Assembly: GCF_026168515.1 (NCBI RefSeq)
Contig: NZ_CP093443.1
Span: forward strand, 3,534,001 to 3,598,000
Reading direction: 5' to 3'
DNA from: Brevibacterium spongiae
Lineage (GTDB): Bacteria > Actinomycetota > Actinomycetes > Actinomycetales > Brevibacteriaceae
DNA length: 64,000 nt
A program made the translations under genes and the position numbers. Below, in pieces: positions 44,496-53,888 of this stretch (the first letter of the stretch is position 1; each line of letters begins with the position of its first letter). Below the pieces are notes generated by a model, which saw nothing but the letters and a program-made list of their open reading frames with translations, had not been told where the DNA came from and searched no databases.

Positions 44496-45221
44496 CTACC
44501 TGACCCCGCCTCGACGGACGGGCGGGTGGCCGGGCAGCTGGCGGGCAGCATCCTCGGGGTTGCCCGTCAGTTCGACGACTCCGCGGTCAAGTGCCGCCTG
44601 CGCCACCTGTGGGTGCCCCGTCGCCGAGGCGGCCCGAGCGATGGCCTCGATCGCTCGCTGCGGGGGTTCCGTCCCCGTTCCCGCAAACCAGATCCACCGA
44701 GCGTCGATCGACCGCGGGATCGGGTCGAGCGCCAGTGTGAATCGTCTGCGCCCGCGCCGGGCGTCCTCGGCCGAACAGGCAACGAAGTGGACACCGTTCT
44801 TCGTCCACCACGATGCCCGCAGAGTCGACTGCGCTATCTGCCCCTGCAGTCCGACCTCCTTGAGATACCTGTTCGCCCCGGTGACCCCGGCAATGCTGCC
44901 GGGCGTGATCTGCTGAAAGGGGATGACGTAGGGACGAATGCCCGGAGCAATGGAGCCTACGAGGATCCCGAGTTCACAGACGATGAGCCGCTCACCCGAG
45001 AGATAGAGAAGGATCAACGCGAACATCGCTGCGAAGATGATGCCCGGAGCAATCGCGAGGACGAGCGTCTCCCCCGGGTTGATGAACGTCAGACCAGTAA
45101 AGAGCACCCAGCCGAGGACGAATGCTGTCACGGTCTTCGGCCCCGGGCGATCGGCGAAGACGTCGATGACCTCGCCGAGCTCCTCACGGTGACGACGGGC
45201 CTTTCTCATCGCAGAACTCAA
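44496..45221 (-). CDS. Membrane protein of unknown function (PH-like)
   Basis: About 241 residues. Two hydrophobic helices at about 32-50 and 55-74 are followed by a soluble domain with strands such as GERLIVCELGILVGSIAPGIRPYVIPFQQI and NGVHFVACSAEDARRG, reminiscent of bacterial PH domains. The tail is Pro/Arg rich. The start may be the TTG at 45221 or the ATG at 45209; neither has a good ribosome site. It is the last gene before the tRNA on the same strand. No function can be assigned. Confidence 0.65.
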   Translation of the reverse strand: MSSAMRKARRHREELGEVIDVFADRPGPKTVTAFVLGWVLFTGLTFINPGETLVLAIAPGIIFAAMFALILLYLSGERLIVCELGILVGSIAPGIRPYVIPFQQITPGSIAGVTGANRYLKEVGLQGQIAQSTLRASWWTKNGVHFVACSAEDARRGRRRFTLALDPIPRSIDARWIWFAGTGTEPPQRAIEAIARAASATGHPQVAQAALDRGVVELTGNPEDAARQLPGHPPVRRGGVR

Positions 45222-45274
45222 CAGAACCCAACCTTCGGATCAGCAATCAGAGAAGTCTCACTCGAGGCACGCAA

Positions 45275-45313
45275 AAAGTCCCTCACCGGCTATCCTGCCA
45301 GGTGAGGGACTTT
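45275..45313 (-). terminator. Rho-independent terminator of the tRNA-Arg transcript
   Basis: On the minus strand AAAGTCCCTCACC pairs with GGTGAGGGACTTT (13 bp, positions 45313-45275), followed by TTTTTGC. It lies 7 bp after the tRNA 3' end. This is the only terminator in the window with a clear T run. Confidence 0.85.
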
Positions 45314-45320
45314 CCTTCGG

Positions 45321-45393
45321 TGCGCCACGAGGGATTCGAACCCCCAACCTTCTGATCCGTAGTCAGATGCTCTATCCGTTGAGCTAGTGGCGC
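45321..45393 (-). tRNA. tRNA-Arg (ACG)
   Basis: A 73-base cloverleaf on the minus strand. The acceptor stem GCGCCAC pairs with GTGGCGC, with discriminator A. The anticodon arm TCTGA-CTACGGA-TCAGA gives anticodon ACG, and the T loop GGTTCGAATCC is standard. The CCA end is not encoded. ACG (inosine at position 34) reads CGU, CGC and CGA. Confidence 0.95.
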
Positions 45394-45769
45394 ATGTCGC
45401 CCGGACTCTCGCCCTGCAACTCGAACAACTATACACACCAGTTTCACCCAAGCTCAAATCGCACCCACGTGCGCTTCGCCACATTCACGTGAAGGCGGGA
45501 AGCCGCCTCGGCGAACAGGGGATGAAATCGCAGATTTCAGTGCAGATTCCGACTGAAACAATACGTCTAAACTACGCAACAACACGTCATACGAAAGTTT
45601 CATTCACGTCAATGGTCATCTTCTTGTGACCCAATGCACATCTTCGAGTGACCGAAACCAGGGTTTTCAGCGCTTGCCCCCATCCTACGGTGGATGTGTA
45701 CCACCCGCTCGACGGAACCAGCAGCCGCTTGAGACAAACCCCCGCAACCGAATGACCAGGAGACCACTC
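45394..45769. other. Long control region upstream of pckG
   Basis: There is no gene in these 376 bases. The stretch is clearly richer in A and T than its surroundings from about 45530 to 45660. It contains the tandem direct repeats listed at 45617-45656. It should hold the promoters of both the tRNA (minus) and pckG (plus). Confidence 0.55.
45617..45656 (+). promoter_or_regulatory. Tandem 18-base direct repeats upstream of pckG
   Basis: CATCTTCTTGTGACCCAA (45617-45634) and CATCTTCGAGTGACCGAA (45639-45656) share 15 of 18 bases, with a 22-bp period, about two helical turns. They lie 114 bp before the pckG ATG, a fitting place for an activator or repressor of gluconeogenesis. Confidence 0.6.
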
Positions 45770-47602
45770 ATGACTGTCCTCGACCATGATGTCGTCGCTG
45801 ACCAGCTGAAGAACGCACCGACCGATAACGAATCGGTGCTCTCGTTCGTCGGCCGGATCGCCTCCCTCACCACCCCGGACGAGATCGTCTGGGTCGATGG
45901 TTCAGAGGAGCAGAAGAACCAGATCGCCGAGCAGCTCGTCGAAGCCGGCACCATCAGGCGAGTCAACGGCACCAAGGACTCCTACTATGCGGCATCCGAC
46001 CCCGAGGACGTCGCCCGCGTCGAGGGTCGCACCTACATCTGCTCCGAAGAGGAGAAGGACGCAGGGCCGCTGAACAACTGGGTCGCTCCTGCAGAGATGA
46101 AGGAGACCCTGAACGGCCTGTTCGAGGGCTCCATGCGCGGACGCACCATGTACGTCATCCCCTTCGTCATGGGCCACGCCGAAGCGAATCAGCCGATGTT
46201 CGGCATCGAGGTCACCGACTCGGCGTACGTCGTCCTCTCCATGCTCGTCATGGCGCGCTCGGGCAAGTACGCCCTCGATGCGATCGAGGCCCAGGACGCG
46301 AAGTTCGTCGAGTGCGTGCACTCGGTCGGCGCTCCCCTGGAAGAGGGACAGGACGACGTCGCCTGGCCCTGCAACACCACCAAGTACATCACCCACTTCC
46401 CCGAAGAGCGCTCCATCTGGTCCTACGGATCCGGCTACGGCGGCAACGCTCTGCTCGGCAAGAAGTGCTACGCGCTGCGCATCGCCTCGGCGATCGCCCG
46501 CGACGAAGGCTGGCTGGCCGAGCACATGCTCATCCTCAAGCTGACGAACCCCGAAGGCGTCGTCAAGTACGTGGCCGCCGCGTTCCCGTCGGCCTGCGGC
46601 AAGACCAACCTCGCCATGATCGAACCCACCATCCCCGGTTGGAAGGCCGAGACCCTCGGTGACGACATCGCGTGGATGCGCTTCGGCGACGACGGCCAGC
46701 TCTACGCCGTCAACCCCGAGTTCGGCCTCTTCGGCGTGGCACCGGGCACCGGATACACCACGAACCCGACCGCGATGCGCGCCATCGAGGCCGGCGGCAA
46801 CATCTTCACCAACGTCGCTCTGACCGACGACGGTGACGTGTGGTGGGAAGGCAAGACCGACGAGAAGCCGGCGCACCTCACCGACTGGAGGGGCAACGAC
46901 TGGACTCCTGAGTCCGAGACCCCTGCCGCTCACCCGAACTCGCGCTTCTGCACCCCGATCGCGAACGTCCCGACGCTGGCTCCCGAGTGGACCAACCCGA
47001 ACGGTGTGCCGATCTCGGCCATCCTCTTCGGCGGTCGCCGCAAGACCACGATGCCGCTGGTGACCGAGACCAAGGACTGGACGCACGGCGTGTTCATGGG
47101 TTCGGTGCTCTCCTCCGAGACCACTGCCGCCGCGACCGGCGCCGTCGGCGTCGTCCGCCGCGACCCGATGGCCATGCGTCCGTTCATCGGCTACAACGTC
47201 GGTGACTACCTGCAGCACTGGCTCGACATCGGCAACACCGAGGGTGCCCAGCTGCCGAAGATCTTCTACGTCAACTGGTTCCGCCGCGACGACGATAATT
47301 CGTTCCTGTGGCCCGGATTCTCCGAGAACTCCCGCGTCCTCAAGTGGGTCTTCGAACGCGTCACCGGCACCGCCGATGCTCAGGAGTCCCCGCTCGGCCT
47401 CACCCCGGTCGAAGGCGGCCTGGACACCGAAGGCCTCGACTTCACCGACGAGCAGATGCGCAAGGCTCTCGCAATCAAGCCCGAAGAGTGGGAGACCGAA
47501 CTCGGTCTCATCGAAGAGTGGTACGCCGAGCTCGGCGATTCGGTCCCGACCGAACTGCGCGCTGAGGTCGACAACCTCCGCCAGCGCCTCGGCCTCGCCT
47601 GA
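45770..47602 (+). CDS. pckG: Phosphoenolpyruvate carboxykinase (GTP)
   Basis: A 610-residue enzyme that makes PEP from oxaloacetate with GTP, the gateway of gluconeogenesis. The P-loop with reactive cysteine is [12 protein letters not shown] (residues 272-283, C276). [11 protein letters not shown], the [17 protein letters not shown] segment and the guanine-binding [16 protein letters not shown] region are typical of the GTP family. Length is standard. AGGAG lies eight or nine bases before the ATG. It is monocistronic, followed by a perfect 17-bp hairpin. Confidence 0.97.
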   Translation: MTVLDHDVVADQLKNAPTDNESVLSFVGRIASLTTPDEIVWVDGSEEQKNQIAEQLVEAGTIRRVNGTKDSYYAASDPEDVARVEGRTYICSEEEKDAGPLNNWVAPAEMKETLNGLFEGSMRGRTMYVIPFVMGHAEANQPMFGIEVTDSAYVVLSMLVMARSGKYALDAIEAQDAKFVECVHSVGAPLEEGQDDVAWPCNTTKYITHFPEERSIWSYGSGYGGNALLGKKCYALRIASAIARDEGWLAEHMLILKLTNPEGVVKYVAAAFPSACGKTNLAMIEPTIPGWKAETLGDDIAWMRFGDDGQLYAVNPEFGLFGVAPGTGYTTNPTAMRAIEAGGNIFTNVALTDDGDVWWEGKTDEKPAHLTDWRGNDWTPESETPAAHPNSRFCTPIANVPTLAPEWTNPNGVPISAILFGGRRKTTMPLVTETKDWTHGVFMGSVLSSETTAAATGAVGVVRRDPMAMRPFIGYNVGDYLQHWLDIGNTEGAQLPKIFYVNWFRRDDDNSFLWPGFSENSRVLKWVFERVTGTADAQESPLGLTPVEGGLDTEGLDFTDEQMRKALAIKPEEWETELGLIEEWYAELGDSVPTELRAEVDNLRQRLGLA

Positions 47603-47682
47603 GTCGTTCGCCTGGGGCCCCCGGCTGAGTCACTTGGCTGAGTTGCTCGGCTGAGTTGCCGACGGCCTGCACCGTCAGCTGA

Positions 47683-47727
47683 ACGACAATCCCCCAACCG
47701 CCGCCGAGGTGGTTGGGGGATTGTCGT
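47683..47727. terminator. Bidirectional terminator between pckG and a convergent gene
   Basis: A perfect 17-bp stem (47683-47699 with 47711-47727) and an 11-base loop, rich in C on the left arm and G on the right. Both flanking genes run towards it. Confidence 0.8.
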
Positions 47728-47749
47728 ATTTCGCTGAGGGTGCGGGAAC

Positions 47750-48412
47750 TCAGCAATGCGCCGTCTGTGCCCCGTGAACCTCAAGCAGAAACACCAACAC
47801 ATCACGCGGCCGCGCTTTGAGCTCTCTGAGGACACGGTAGGTGACCATCTCCGGCTTCCTGACGTTGCCGATCAGCGCGTTCTGATGAGCGGTCGCCCCG
47901 TGCGCAGTGATCGTCACGACCAGCGCGTCCGGAAGCGGATATTTCCTCCACTGGAACTCTCCCCCGATGTCGACGACGCCTGACCACGGGGCTGCGAACC
48001 GCCTGACGCGTCCGCCCGGCTTCCACCATGAGGATTCCACGCCCCGCCTCGACACGACGAACTGTGGTCGCACAAAGGGAACGACGAATGTCCACAACAC
48101 CGCACCGAACCCGAAGAGCACCAAGGCGACGGCGAAGACCACAAGGAGGACGAAGACCAGCCATCCGCCGAAACCAGGGGACAGCGGGTTCCAGGTCGAG
48201 CCGGGGGTGACGACGAATGTGAGGATGATCGCCCCGACGAACAGCCAGCAGACGAGTGCGCCCATGAACGTCTTGAACAGGTTCGTTCGCAGCACGACGC
48301 GTCCATCGCGCCGCATCGCTGCATGCCATTGGTCGATGCGCCGGCGATCGGCCCTGGCGATCTCCTTCTGCAGATCGGCGGAACGCCGAGAATTGTGCGG
48401 TGGAGTTCTCAC
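47750..48412 (-). CDS. Two-helix membrane protein of unknown function
   Basis: A 220-residue protein: a basic cytoplasmic N-terminus of about 45 residues, then two hydrophobic helices (about 47-70 and 83-112), then a soluble domain with Trp-rich strands (RGVESSWWKPGGRVRRFAAPW). Layout resembles the protein at 44496, so both may be PH-like membrane proteins. It converges on pckG. No function can be given. Confidence 0.65.
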   Translation of the reverse strand: MRTPPHNSRRSADLQKEIARADRRRIDQWHAAMRRDGRVVLRTNLFKTFMGALVCWLFVGAIILTFVVTPGSTWNPLSPGFGGWLVFVLLVVFAVALVLFGFGAVLWTFVVPFVRPQFVVSRRGVESSWWKPGGRVRRFAAPWSGVVDIGGEFQWRKYPLPDALVVTITAHGATAHQNALIGNVRKPEMVTYRVLRELKARPRDVLVFLLEVHGAQTAHC

Positions 48413-48726
48413 AGGACGAGTCTAGGTCGAGTCCGTCGGTTGCCCATCAGTCGCGTCGCGCGGCTCTTCTGCCCGAATCGCCCCGGCGCAGACTCATGGG
48501 TGTCCCGCACCGTCAGCAGCACCCGGCATCCCACACCTTTAGAAGCGCCAAGCATCCCGCACCTTTAGCGACGCTTCAGACCGTCAGCCGCACAACATCC
48601 CTGCGACCGCAAAACACACCGGTGCAATGGTACGAATTGCGGCGGAGGGTGCGCAATGCGAACTCCCGCCATCCAGTGGCCACCGAAGAGCCGGCCTCCT
48701 CCGAAACGTCGGCCGCCGCGGAAGCG
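48413..48726. other. Intergenic stretch with a 26-bp-period repeat
   Basis: No credible gene. GCATCCCACACCTTTAG (48526-48542) recurs as GCATCCCGCACCTTTAG (48552-48568). Nothing else stands out; a promoter for the minus-strand membrane protein gene starting at 48412 should be here. Confidence 0.5.
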
Positions 48727-48960
48727 TCAGGCGCCGTGGAGTGCCGGAACGATGAGGTAGACGCCGAGGAGGACGACGAGCCCGCAGACGCCGAAGACAG
48801 CCCAGTAGCCGAGTCGGAGCAGAGCGTTGGCGTTGCCTTCAGCGGCCTGGTCGACGTGCACGGCACGCATGCGCACGGCCGCAGAGAAGAGAGTGATGAC
48901 GACGACTGCCGACACCCAGGTCGCGACCGCGACAATGAGGAATGAGCTCCACTCGATCAT
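48727..48960 (-). CDS. Small two-helix membrane protein coupled to the phosphate transporter
   Basis: A 77-residue protein with two hydrophobic helices (about 5-28 and 48-72) joined by a polar loop. Its ATG overlaps the stop of the PiT gene by 4 bp, so it is translated with it. It may be a small accessory subunit of the transporter; this is inferred from coupling only. A similar small protein after PiT genes is common in related genomes as far as I recall, but I cannot name a family. Confidence 0.75.
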   Translation of the reverse strand: MIEWSSFLIVAVATWVSAVVVITLFSAAVRMRAVHVDQAAEGNANALLRLGYWAVFGVCGLVVLLGVYLIVPALHGA

Positions 48961-50465
48961 TTGTTCTCCCCCTTGTCACCGGATTCTCGGACCCCGGACT
49001 GTGTCGCCTGATCCCTGGGTCCCAGACCCTGGTCCCCAGATCCTCTAGCCTGATCCCCGGATCCCAGACCCTGTTCTCCGGATCGCGCCGACTGCCCATC
49101 GACCTGTCCTGTCGAAGCATCGCCCTGTCCCGCTGAGGCACCGGCGGGTCCGGCCGACACACTCGCCGAGGATGAGCGTCGTGCATCGGATTCCGAGGCC
49201 TTCCGCTCGTGCGAGGGTCGACGTTCCTGCTTGGCCCGCTGCTTCTCGTCCCAGGCCTCACGACGAGCGGCACGCTTCGCTTCGGCGCGCTTGCGGTTGC
49301 GATCCTTGCGCAGCTTGCGCTTGCGGCCGCGGATGTTGACGGCTTCGCCGACGGTGTCGAAGTTCGAGATCTCGGTCTCTTCGACCTGTCGTGAGCTGAG
49401 GTAGATCCAGAGGACCGCGACGACCGCGACGGCCGTATCGATGAGGACGCCGACCACTCCGAAGTGGGCGATGCCCGCCGCAGCGGCGCCGACGATGGCG
49501 GCAGCCGGAATAGTCAGCAGCCAGCCGGAGGCGATGCGCCCGGCCGTCGACCACTGGACGTCGGCTCCCTTCCGGCCCAGTCCGGAGCCGAGCACCGATC
49601 CAGAGGCGACCTGCGTGGTCGAGAGTGCGAAGCCGAGGTGGGACGAAGCGAGGATGGCCGCGGCCGTCGAGGTCTCAGCGGACAGCCCCTGGGCGGGCTT
49701 GACGGTGGTGAGCTTCGTGCCCAGGGTGTCGATGATCCGCCAGCCGCCGACATAGGTGCCCAGCGCAATCGCCAGGGCACAGGCCGTGATGACCCAGATG
49801 TGCGGGCCGGTGCCGTGTTCCTGCAGATTCGCTGAGACGAGAACGAGGGTGATCACGCCCATCGTCTTCTGCGCATCGTTCGTGCCGTGCGCCAGAGCCA
49901 CGAGGGACGATGAGAAGATCTGCCCGTACTTGAACGGGGCACGGTGCGCGGTCTTGCCGTCGTCATTGCGTCGGGTGATCGAATACGCCAACTTCGTGCA
50001 CAGATAGGCGCTGACGCCCGCGATGATCGGGGCAGCCAGCGCCGGGAGGACGACCTTGGAGAGGAAGACTCCGAAGTCGACGGAGTTGAGTCCCTCACCG
50101 ACGATTGCCGCACCGATGAGGCCGCCGAAGAGTGCGTGGGACGAAGACGATGGAAGGCCGAAGCGCCAGGTCGCCATGTTCCAGATGATGGCGCCGATGA
50201 GGCCGGCGAGGATGAAGTCGGGAGTGATCTGCACTCCCCCGCCGCCTTCTTTGATGATGCCGCCGGAGATGGTCTTGGCCACCTCGGTGGAGAGGAAGGC
50301 GCCGACGAGGTTGAGGATCGCGGCGAGCGTGACCGCCGTCTTCGGTTTGATGGCCCCGGTCGCGATCGGGGTGGCCATGGCATTGGCCGTATCGTGAAAG
50401 CCATTGGTGAAGTCGAAGAACAGTGCCAGTGCGATGACGAGCACGACGACGAAGATGATTTCCAC
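48957..50465 (-). CDS. pit: Inorganic phosphate transporter, PiT family
   Basis: A 502-residue low-affinity phosphate:cation symporter. The two PiT signatures are present: FDFTNGFHDTANAMATPIATGA near the N-terminus and VALAHGTNDAQKTMGVI in the second half, with about ten helices and the SSSSHALFGG loop. After residue about 375 comes a long hydrophilic tail, first Arg/Lys rich, then Gly/Ser/Asp/Gln repeats, not needed for transport. The DNA behind it is a degenerate tandem repeat. The start has a weak ribosome site. Confidence 0.93.
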   Translation of the reverse strand: MEIIFVVVLVIALALFFDFTNGFHDTANAMATPIATGAIKPKTAVTLAAILNLVGAFLSTEVAKTISGGIIKEGGGGVQITPDFILAGLIGAIIWNMATWRFGLPSSSSHALFGGLIGAAIVGEGLNSVDFGVFLSKVVLPALAAPIIAGVSAYLCTKLAYSITRRNDDGKTAHRAPFKYGQIFSSSLVALAHGTNDAQKTMGVITLVLVSANLQEHGTGPHIWVITACALAIALGTYVGGWRIIDTLGTKLTTVKPAQGLSAETSTAAAILASSHLGFALSTTQVASGSVLGSGLGRKGADVQWSTAGRIASGWLLTIPAAAIVGAAAAGIAHFGVVGVLIDTAVAVVAVLWIYLSSRQVEETEISNFDTVGEAVNIRGRKRKLRKDRNRKRAEAKRAARREAWDEKQRAKQERRPSHERKASESDARRSSSASVSAGPAGASAGQGDASTGQVDGQSARSGEQGLGSGDQARGSGDQGLGPRDQATQSGVRESGDKGENK

Positions 50466-50628
50466 TAATCGACCTTGGGTGTAGACACTATTCGGACCGT
50501 GGATGATGCAGCTGACGGCCAGCCATCACTATCCCGCAGAAGTCTACCCACAGATTCAACTGCTCTTCACCCGCAATTCGACCCTACTCCACCTCATTCA
50601 CCTTTTGTTCACTTTTGACGTGCGCAAA

Positions 50629-50681
50629 CGGGCCCCGCCCGGGAATGAATGCAATAGCACTCACATTCCGAACGGGGCCCG
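50629..50681. terminator. Interrupted hairpin downstream of the aminotransferase gene
   Basis: CGGGCCCCG (50629-50637) pairs with CGGGGCCCG (50673-50681), and inside it GGAATG (50642-50647) pairs with CATTCC (50664-50669). It lies downstream of the minus-strand aminotransferase gene, upstream of pit. Confidence 0.6.
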
Positions 50682-50727
50682 AACACAGCAATCCCCTCGC
50701 CGAGGCGGCGCTCCACCTCCCGCAGTC

Positions 50728-50768
50728 ATCCGCGGAAACCGCGGCCGATCGATCCGCGGAAACCGCGG
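50728..50768. repeat. Twin CCGCGG mini-hairpins
   Basis: ATCCGCGGAAACCGCGG occurs at 50728-50744 and 50752-50768, a 24-bp period. Each unit folds as CCGCGG-AAA-CCGCGG. The pair is flanked by CTCGCCGAGGC at about 50693 and again near 50776, another small hairpin. The 345-base gap between pit and the aminotransferase gene holds no gene. Confidence 0.65.
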
Positions 50769-50810
50769 CGTGACCTCGCCGAGGCAGCGCCTCCTTCAAA
50801 CGCGTCGAAT

Positions 50811-52256
50811 CTACTCTTCGACGTACCGATCCGCGACCTCGAGCGCCCGATCCAGGGCGGCGAGCCCGAAGCGGACGTCGTCGTCAGGGGTGTTGAGCGG
50901 CGGCACGACGTGGATCCGGTTGAAGTTCGCGAACGGCAGCACGCCTTCGGCCTTGAGCGCTGCGATGACCTCGTTCATCTCCGGCGAGCTGCCTCCGTAG
51001 GCGGCCAGCGGCTCCTTCGTCGTCCGGTTCTTCACGAGTTCGACGGCCCAGAAGCAGCCCATTCCGCGCACATCTCCGACCGAAGGGTGACGCTCTGCGA
51101 TCTCGCGCAGCCCCGGTCCGATGATGTCCTCGCCGAGGCGGTCGGCATTGGCCACCATTCCTTCGGTCTCCATCGCGGTGATCGTCGCAACCGCTGCCGC
51201 GCAGGCGAGCGGATGCCCCGAATAGGTCAGTCCGCCCGGGTAGGCCCGGTCGCGGAAGGTCTCGAAGATCGCTTCGGAGATCGCGACTCCGCCGAGCGGA
51301 ACGTATCCGGAGTTCACCCCCTTGGCGAAGGTGATGAGGTCAGGGGTCACGTCCCAGTGGTCGCCGGCGAACCAGGCACCGGTGCGACCGAAACCGGCCA
51401 TCACCTCATCGGCGATGAAGACGATCCCATACTTCGCCGTCAGCTCGCGCACACCGGCGAGGTACCCGGCCGGCGGGGCGTAGATCCCCGCGGTGCCCGG
51501 CACGGTCTCGAGGATGAGCGCCGCGATGTTGCCAGGGCCTTCGAGCGTGATCATGTCCTCGAGGTGGGCCAGCGCCCGCTGCGTCTCCTCATCCTCGGAC
51601 GTCGAATTGAAGTACGACCGGTAGGGATAGGCGGGCATGAAGTGGACGATGCCCTCAGCGGAGTAGTCGTTGGCGAACCTGCGCGGGTCACCGGTGACGT
51701 TGACGGCCAGCTGAGTGCCGCCGTGGTAGCTGCGATAGGCCGAGAGCACCTTCGTCCGCCCCGTATGCAGGCGGGCCATCCGGATTGCGTGCTCATTGGC
51801 GTCGGCTCCGCCGTTGGTGAAGAACACGTGGTCGAGGTCGCCCGGCGTACGTTCGGCGATGAGCCTGGCCGCCTCGGAACGAGCGTCGTTGACGTGCTGC
51901 GGAGCGATCGTGCACAGCTTGCCCGCCTGCTCCTGGATGGCCGCGACGACGCCCGGATGCTGGTGTCCGATATTCGTGTTCACCAGCTGCGACGACATAT
52001 CGAGCAGCTTCCGGCCCTCACCGTCCCAGACATAGGGGCCGGCGGCGTCGACGATCGTCATCGGGTCGAACGGACCCTGCGCCTGCCAGGAATGGAAGAC
52101 ATGGGCGCGGTCGAGTTCATAGGCACGCCTGCCGGCCTCGATCCGGTCGGCGTCGATCCCGCCCGCAGCGATCCGCTGCGAGTCGGTGCGTTCGGTGCCC
52201 GCGCCGTCAGCGTCGAGGTGCGATTGCGTGAGCGGGGAATCCGCGGTGGTGGTCAT
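50811..52256 (-). CDS. Class III PLP-dependent aminotransferase (omega-amino acid type)
   Basis: A 481-residue cytoplasmic enzyme. The PLP lysine is K312 in LITFAKGVNSGYVPLGG; IADEVMAGFGRTG carries the cofactor Asp, and FFTNGGADANEHAIRMAR the phosphate loop. The family moves amino groups from beta-alanine, GABA, taurine or putrescine-type substrates to pyruvate or 2-oxoglutarate. The next gene upstream on the same strand is an acylating semialdehyde dehydrogenase, so beta-alanine or 3-aminoisobutyrate to (methyl)malonate semialdehyde is the preferred reaction. GAAGGAG precedes the ATG. The N-terminal 40 residues are a disordered extension. Confidence 0.88.
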   Translation of the reverse strand: MTTTADSPLTQSHLDADGAGTERTDSQRIAAGGIDADRIEAGRRAYELDRAHVFHSWQAQGPFDPMTIVDAAGPYVWDGEGRKLLDMSSQLVNTNIGHQHPGVVAAIQEQAGKLCTIAPQHVNDARSEAARLIAERTPGDLDHVFFTNGGADANEHAIRMARLHTGRTKVLSAYRSYHGGTQLAVNVTGDPRRFANDYSAEGIVHFMPAYPYRSYFNSTSEDEETQRALAHLEDMITLEGPGNIAALILETVPGTAGIYAPPAGYLAGVRELTAKYGIVFIADEVMAGFGRTGAWFAGDHWDVTPDLITFAKGVNSGYVPLGGVAISEAIFETFRDRAYPGGLTYSGHPLACAAAVATITAMETEGMVANADRLGEDIIGPGLREIAERHPSVGDVRGMGCFWAVELVKNRTTKEPLAAYGGSSPEMNEVIAALKAEGVLPFANFNRIHVVPPLNTPDDDVRFGLAALDRALEVADRYVEE

Positions 52257-52329
52257 GGCTGCTCCTTCGCCGAGGTGGTTCGTCGTTGTGTGCTCATGTG
52301 TCCTGATCAGGGGCTCCGACCGGACCGAT

Positions 52330-53814
52330 TCAGTCGTTGGTCGGGAAGCCGAGGTTGAGTCCGCCGTGGCTGGGGTCGAGCCAGCGGGAGGTCACGACCT
52401 TGCCGCGGGTGAAGAAGTGGACTCCTTCGTCTCCGTAGGCGTGGGTGTCGCCGAACAGCGAGTTCTTCCACCCGCCGAAGGAGTAGTAGCCGACGGGCAC
52501 GGGGATCGGCACGTTGATGCCGACCAAGCCGACTTCCACCTCGTTCTCATATCGGCGGGCGGCGCCTCCGTCATTGGTGAAGATCGCGGTGCCGTTGCCG
52601 TACGGGTTGGCGTTGATGAGGTCGAGTCCTTCGTCGTAGCCGGGGACGCGGACGACGGCGAGCACGGGTCCGAAGATCTCGTCGGTGTAGATCGACATCT
52701 CGGGTGTGACGTGGTCGAAGAGGGTCGGGTTGAGGAAGAATCCCTCAGCCGGGGTGCCTTCGCGGCCGTCGAGGACGACGGCGGCCCCCGCCTCGGCGCC
52801 GGCATCGATGTAGCCTGCGACCTTGTCACGGTGGGCGGCGGTGACGAGCGGCCCCATATCGGGTTCGGTCGCGCCGTCCCCGACGCGCAGGGTGCGGGTG
52901 CGCTCGGCGATCTTCGCAACGAGCTCATCGGCGATCGATTCGACGGCGACGACCACGGAGATCGCCATGCACCGTTCACCGGCGGCACCGTATCCGGCGT
53001 TGACCGCGGCATCGGCGGCGAGGTCGAGATCGGCATCGGGCAGGACCAGCATGTGGTTCTTCGCCCCGCCGAGCGCCTGGACGCGCTTGCCGGCGGCGGT
53101 GCCGTTCTCGTAGACGTACTTCGCGATCGGGGTCGATCCGACGAAGGACACCGAGGCGACCTGGGGGCTCTCAAGGATCGTGTCGACTGCTTCCTTGTCA
53201 CCGTGGACGACGTTGAAGACGCCGTCGGGCAACCCCGCTTCCTTCCACAGTTCGGCGATCCAGTTCGCCGCCGTCGGATCCTTCTCCGAAGGCTTGAGCA
53301 CGACGGTGTTACCGGCGGCGATGGCGACGGGGAAGAACCACATCGGCACCATGGCGGGGAAGTTGAAGGGCGAGATGATCGCGGAGACACCGAGCGGCTG
53401 ACGCAGCGAGTGGACGTCGATCTTCGTCGAGGCGTTCTCGGTATGGCCGCCGCGGAGGTGGCCGGCGATGCCGCAGGCGAATTCCACGACCTCCTGACCG
53501 CGGGCGACTTCGCCGAGGGCGTCAGAGACGACCTTGCCGTGCTCGGCGGTGATGATCTCGGCCAGCTCCTGCTTGCGCGCATTGAGCAGCTCGCGGAAGG
53601 CGAACATGACGGAAGTCCGGCGAGCCAGCGAGGTGTCGCGCCAGGCGGGGAACGCCTCGGCGGCGGCTGCGATGGCGGATTCGACGGTGGCCTGCGAAGC
53701 CAGCGGAACCTGACCTGTGACCTTTCCGGTGGCGGGATTCGTGATGTCGCCGAGGCGGCCGTCGGCCTCGGCGGGAACGTCGCGTCCGTTGATCCAGTGG
53801 GAGATGGTGGGCAT
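52330..53814 (-). CDS. mmsA: CoA-acylating (methyl)malonate-semialdehyde dehydrogenase
   Basis: A 494-residue ALDH superfamily enzyme of the MmsA/IolA type. Catalytic C282 lies in YGAAGERCMAISV, the class-typical context. KPSEKDPTA and SFVGSTPIAKYVY fit MmsA, which lacks the usual general-base Glu and instead passes the acyl group to CoA. It would make acetyl-CoA or propionyl-CoA from malonate or methylmalonate semialdehyde. No other iolA candidate is seen in the window, so it may also finish myo-inositol degradation. AAGGA six bases before ATG fixes the start. It diverges from the PucR-type regulator. Confidence 0.93.
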   Translation of the reverse strand: MPTISHWINGRDVPAEADGRLGDITNPATGKVTGQVPLASQATVESAIAAAAEAFPAWRDTSLARRTSVMFAFRELLNARKQELAEIITAEHGKVVSDALGEVARGQEVVEFACGIAGHLRGGHTENASTKIDVHSLRQPLGVSAIISPFNFPAMVPMWFFPVAIAAGNTVVLKPSEKDPTAANWIAELWKEAGLPDGVFNVVHGDKEAVDTILESPQVASVSFVGSTPIAKYVYENGTAAGKRVQALGGAKNHMLVLPDADLDLAADAAVNAGYGAAGERCMAISVVVAVESIADELVAKIAERTRTLRVGDGATEPDMGPLVTAAHRDKVAGYIDAGAEAGAAVVLDGREGTPAEGFFLNPTLFDHVTPEMSIYTDEIFGPVLAVVRVPGYDEGLDLINANPYGNGTAIFTNDGGAARRYENEVEVGLVGINVPIPVPVGYYSFGGWKNSLFGDTHAYGDEGVHFFTRGKVVTSRWLDPSHGGLNLGFPTND

Positions 53815-53888
53815 TGAATGTCCTTCGTCGTCGATGGTTCTGCTGGTTCCATCCTCAGCCCCGCCCACCCGATCCTGGAAGTAGCAAA

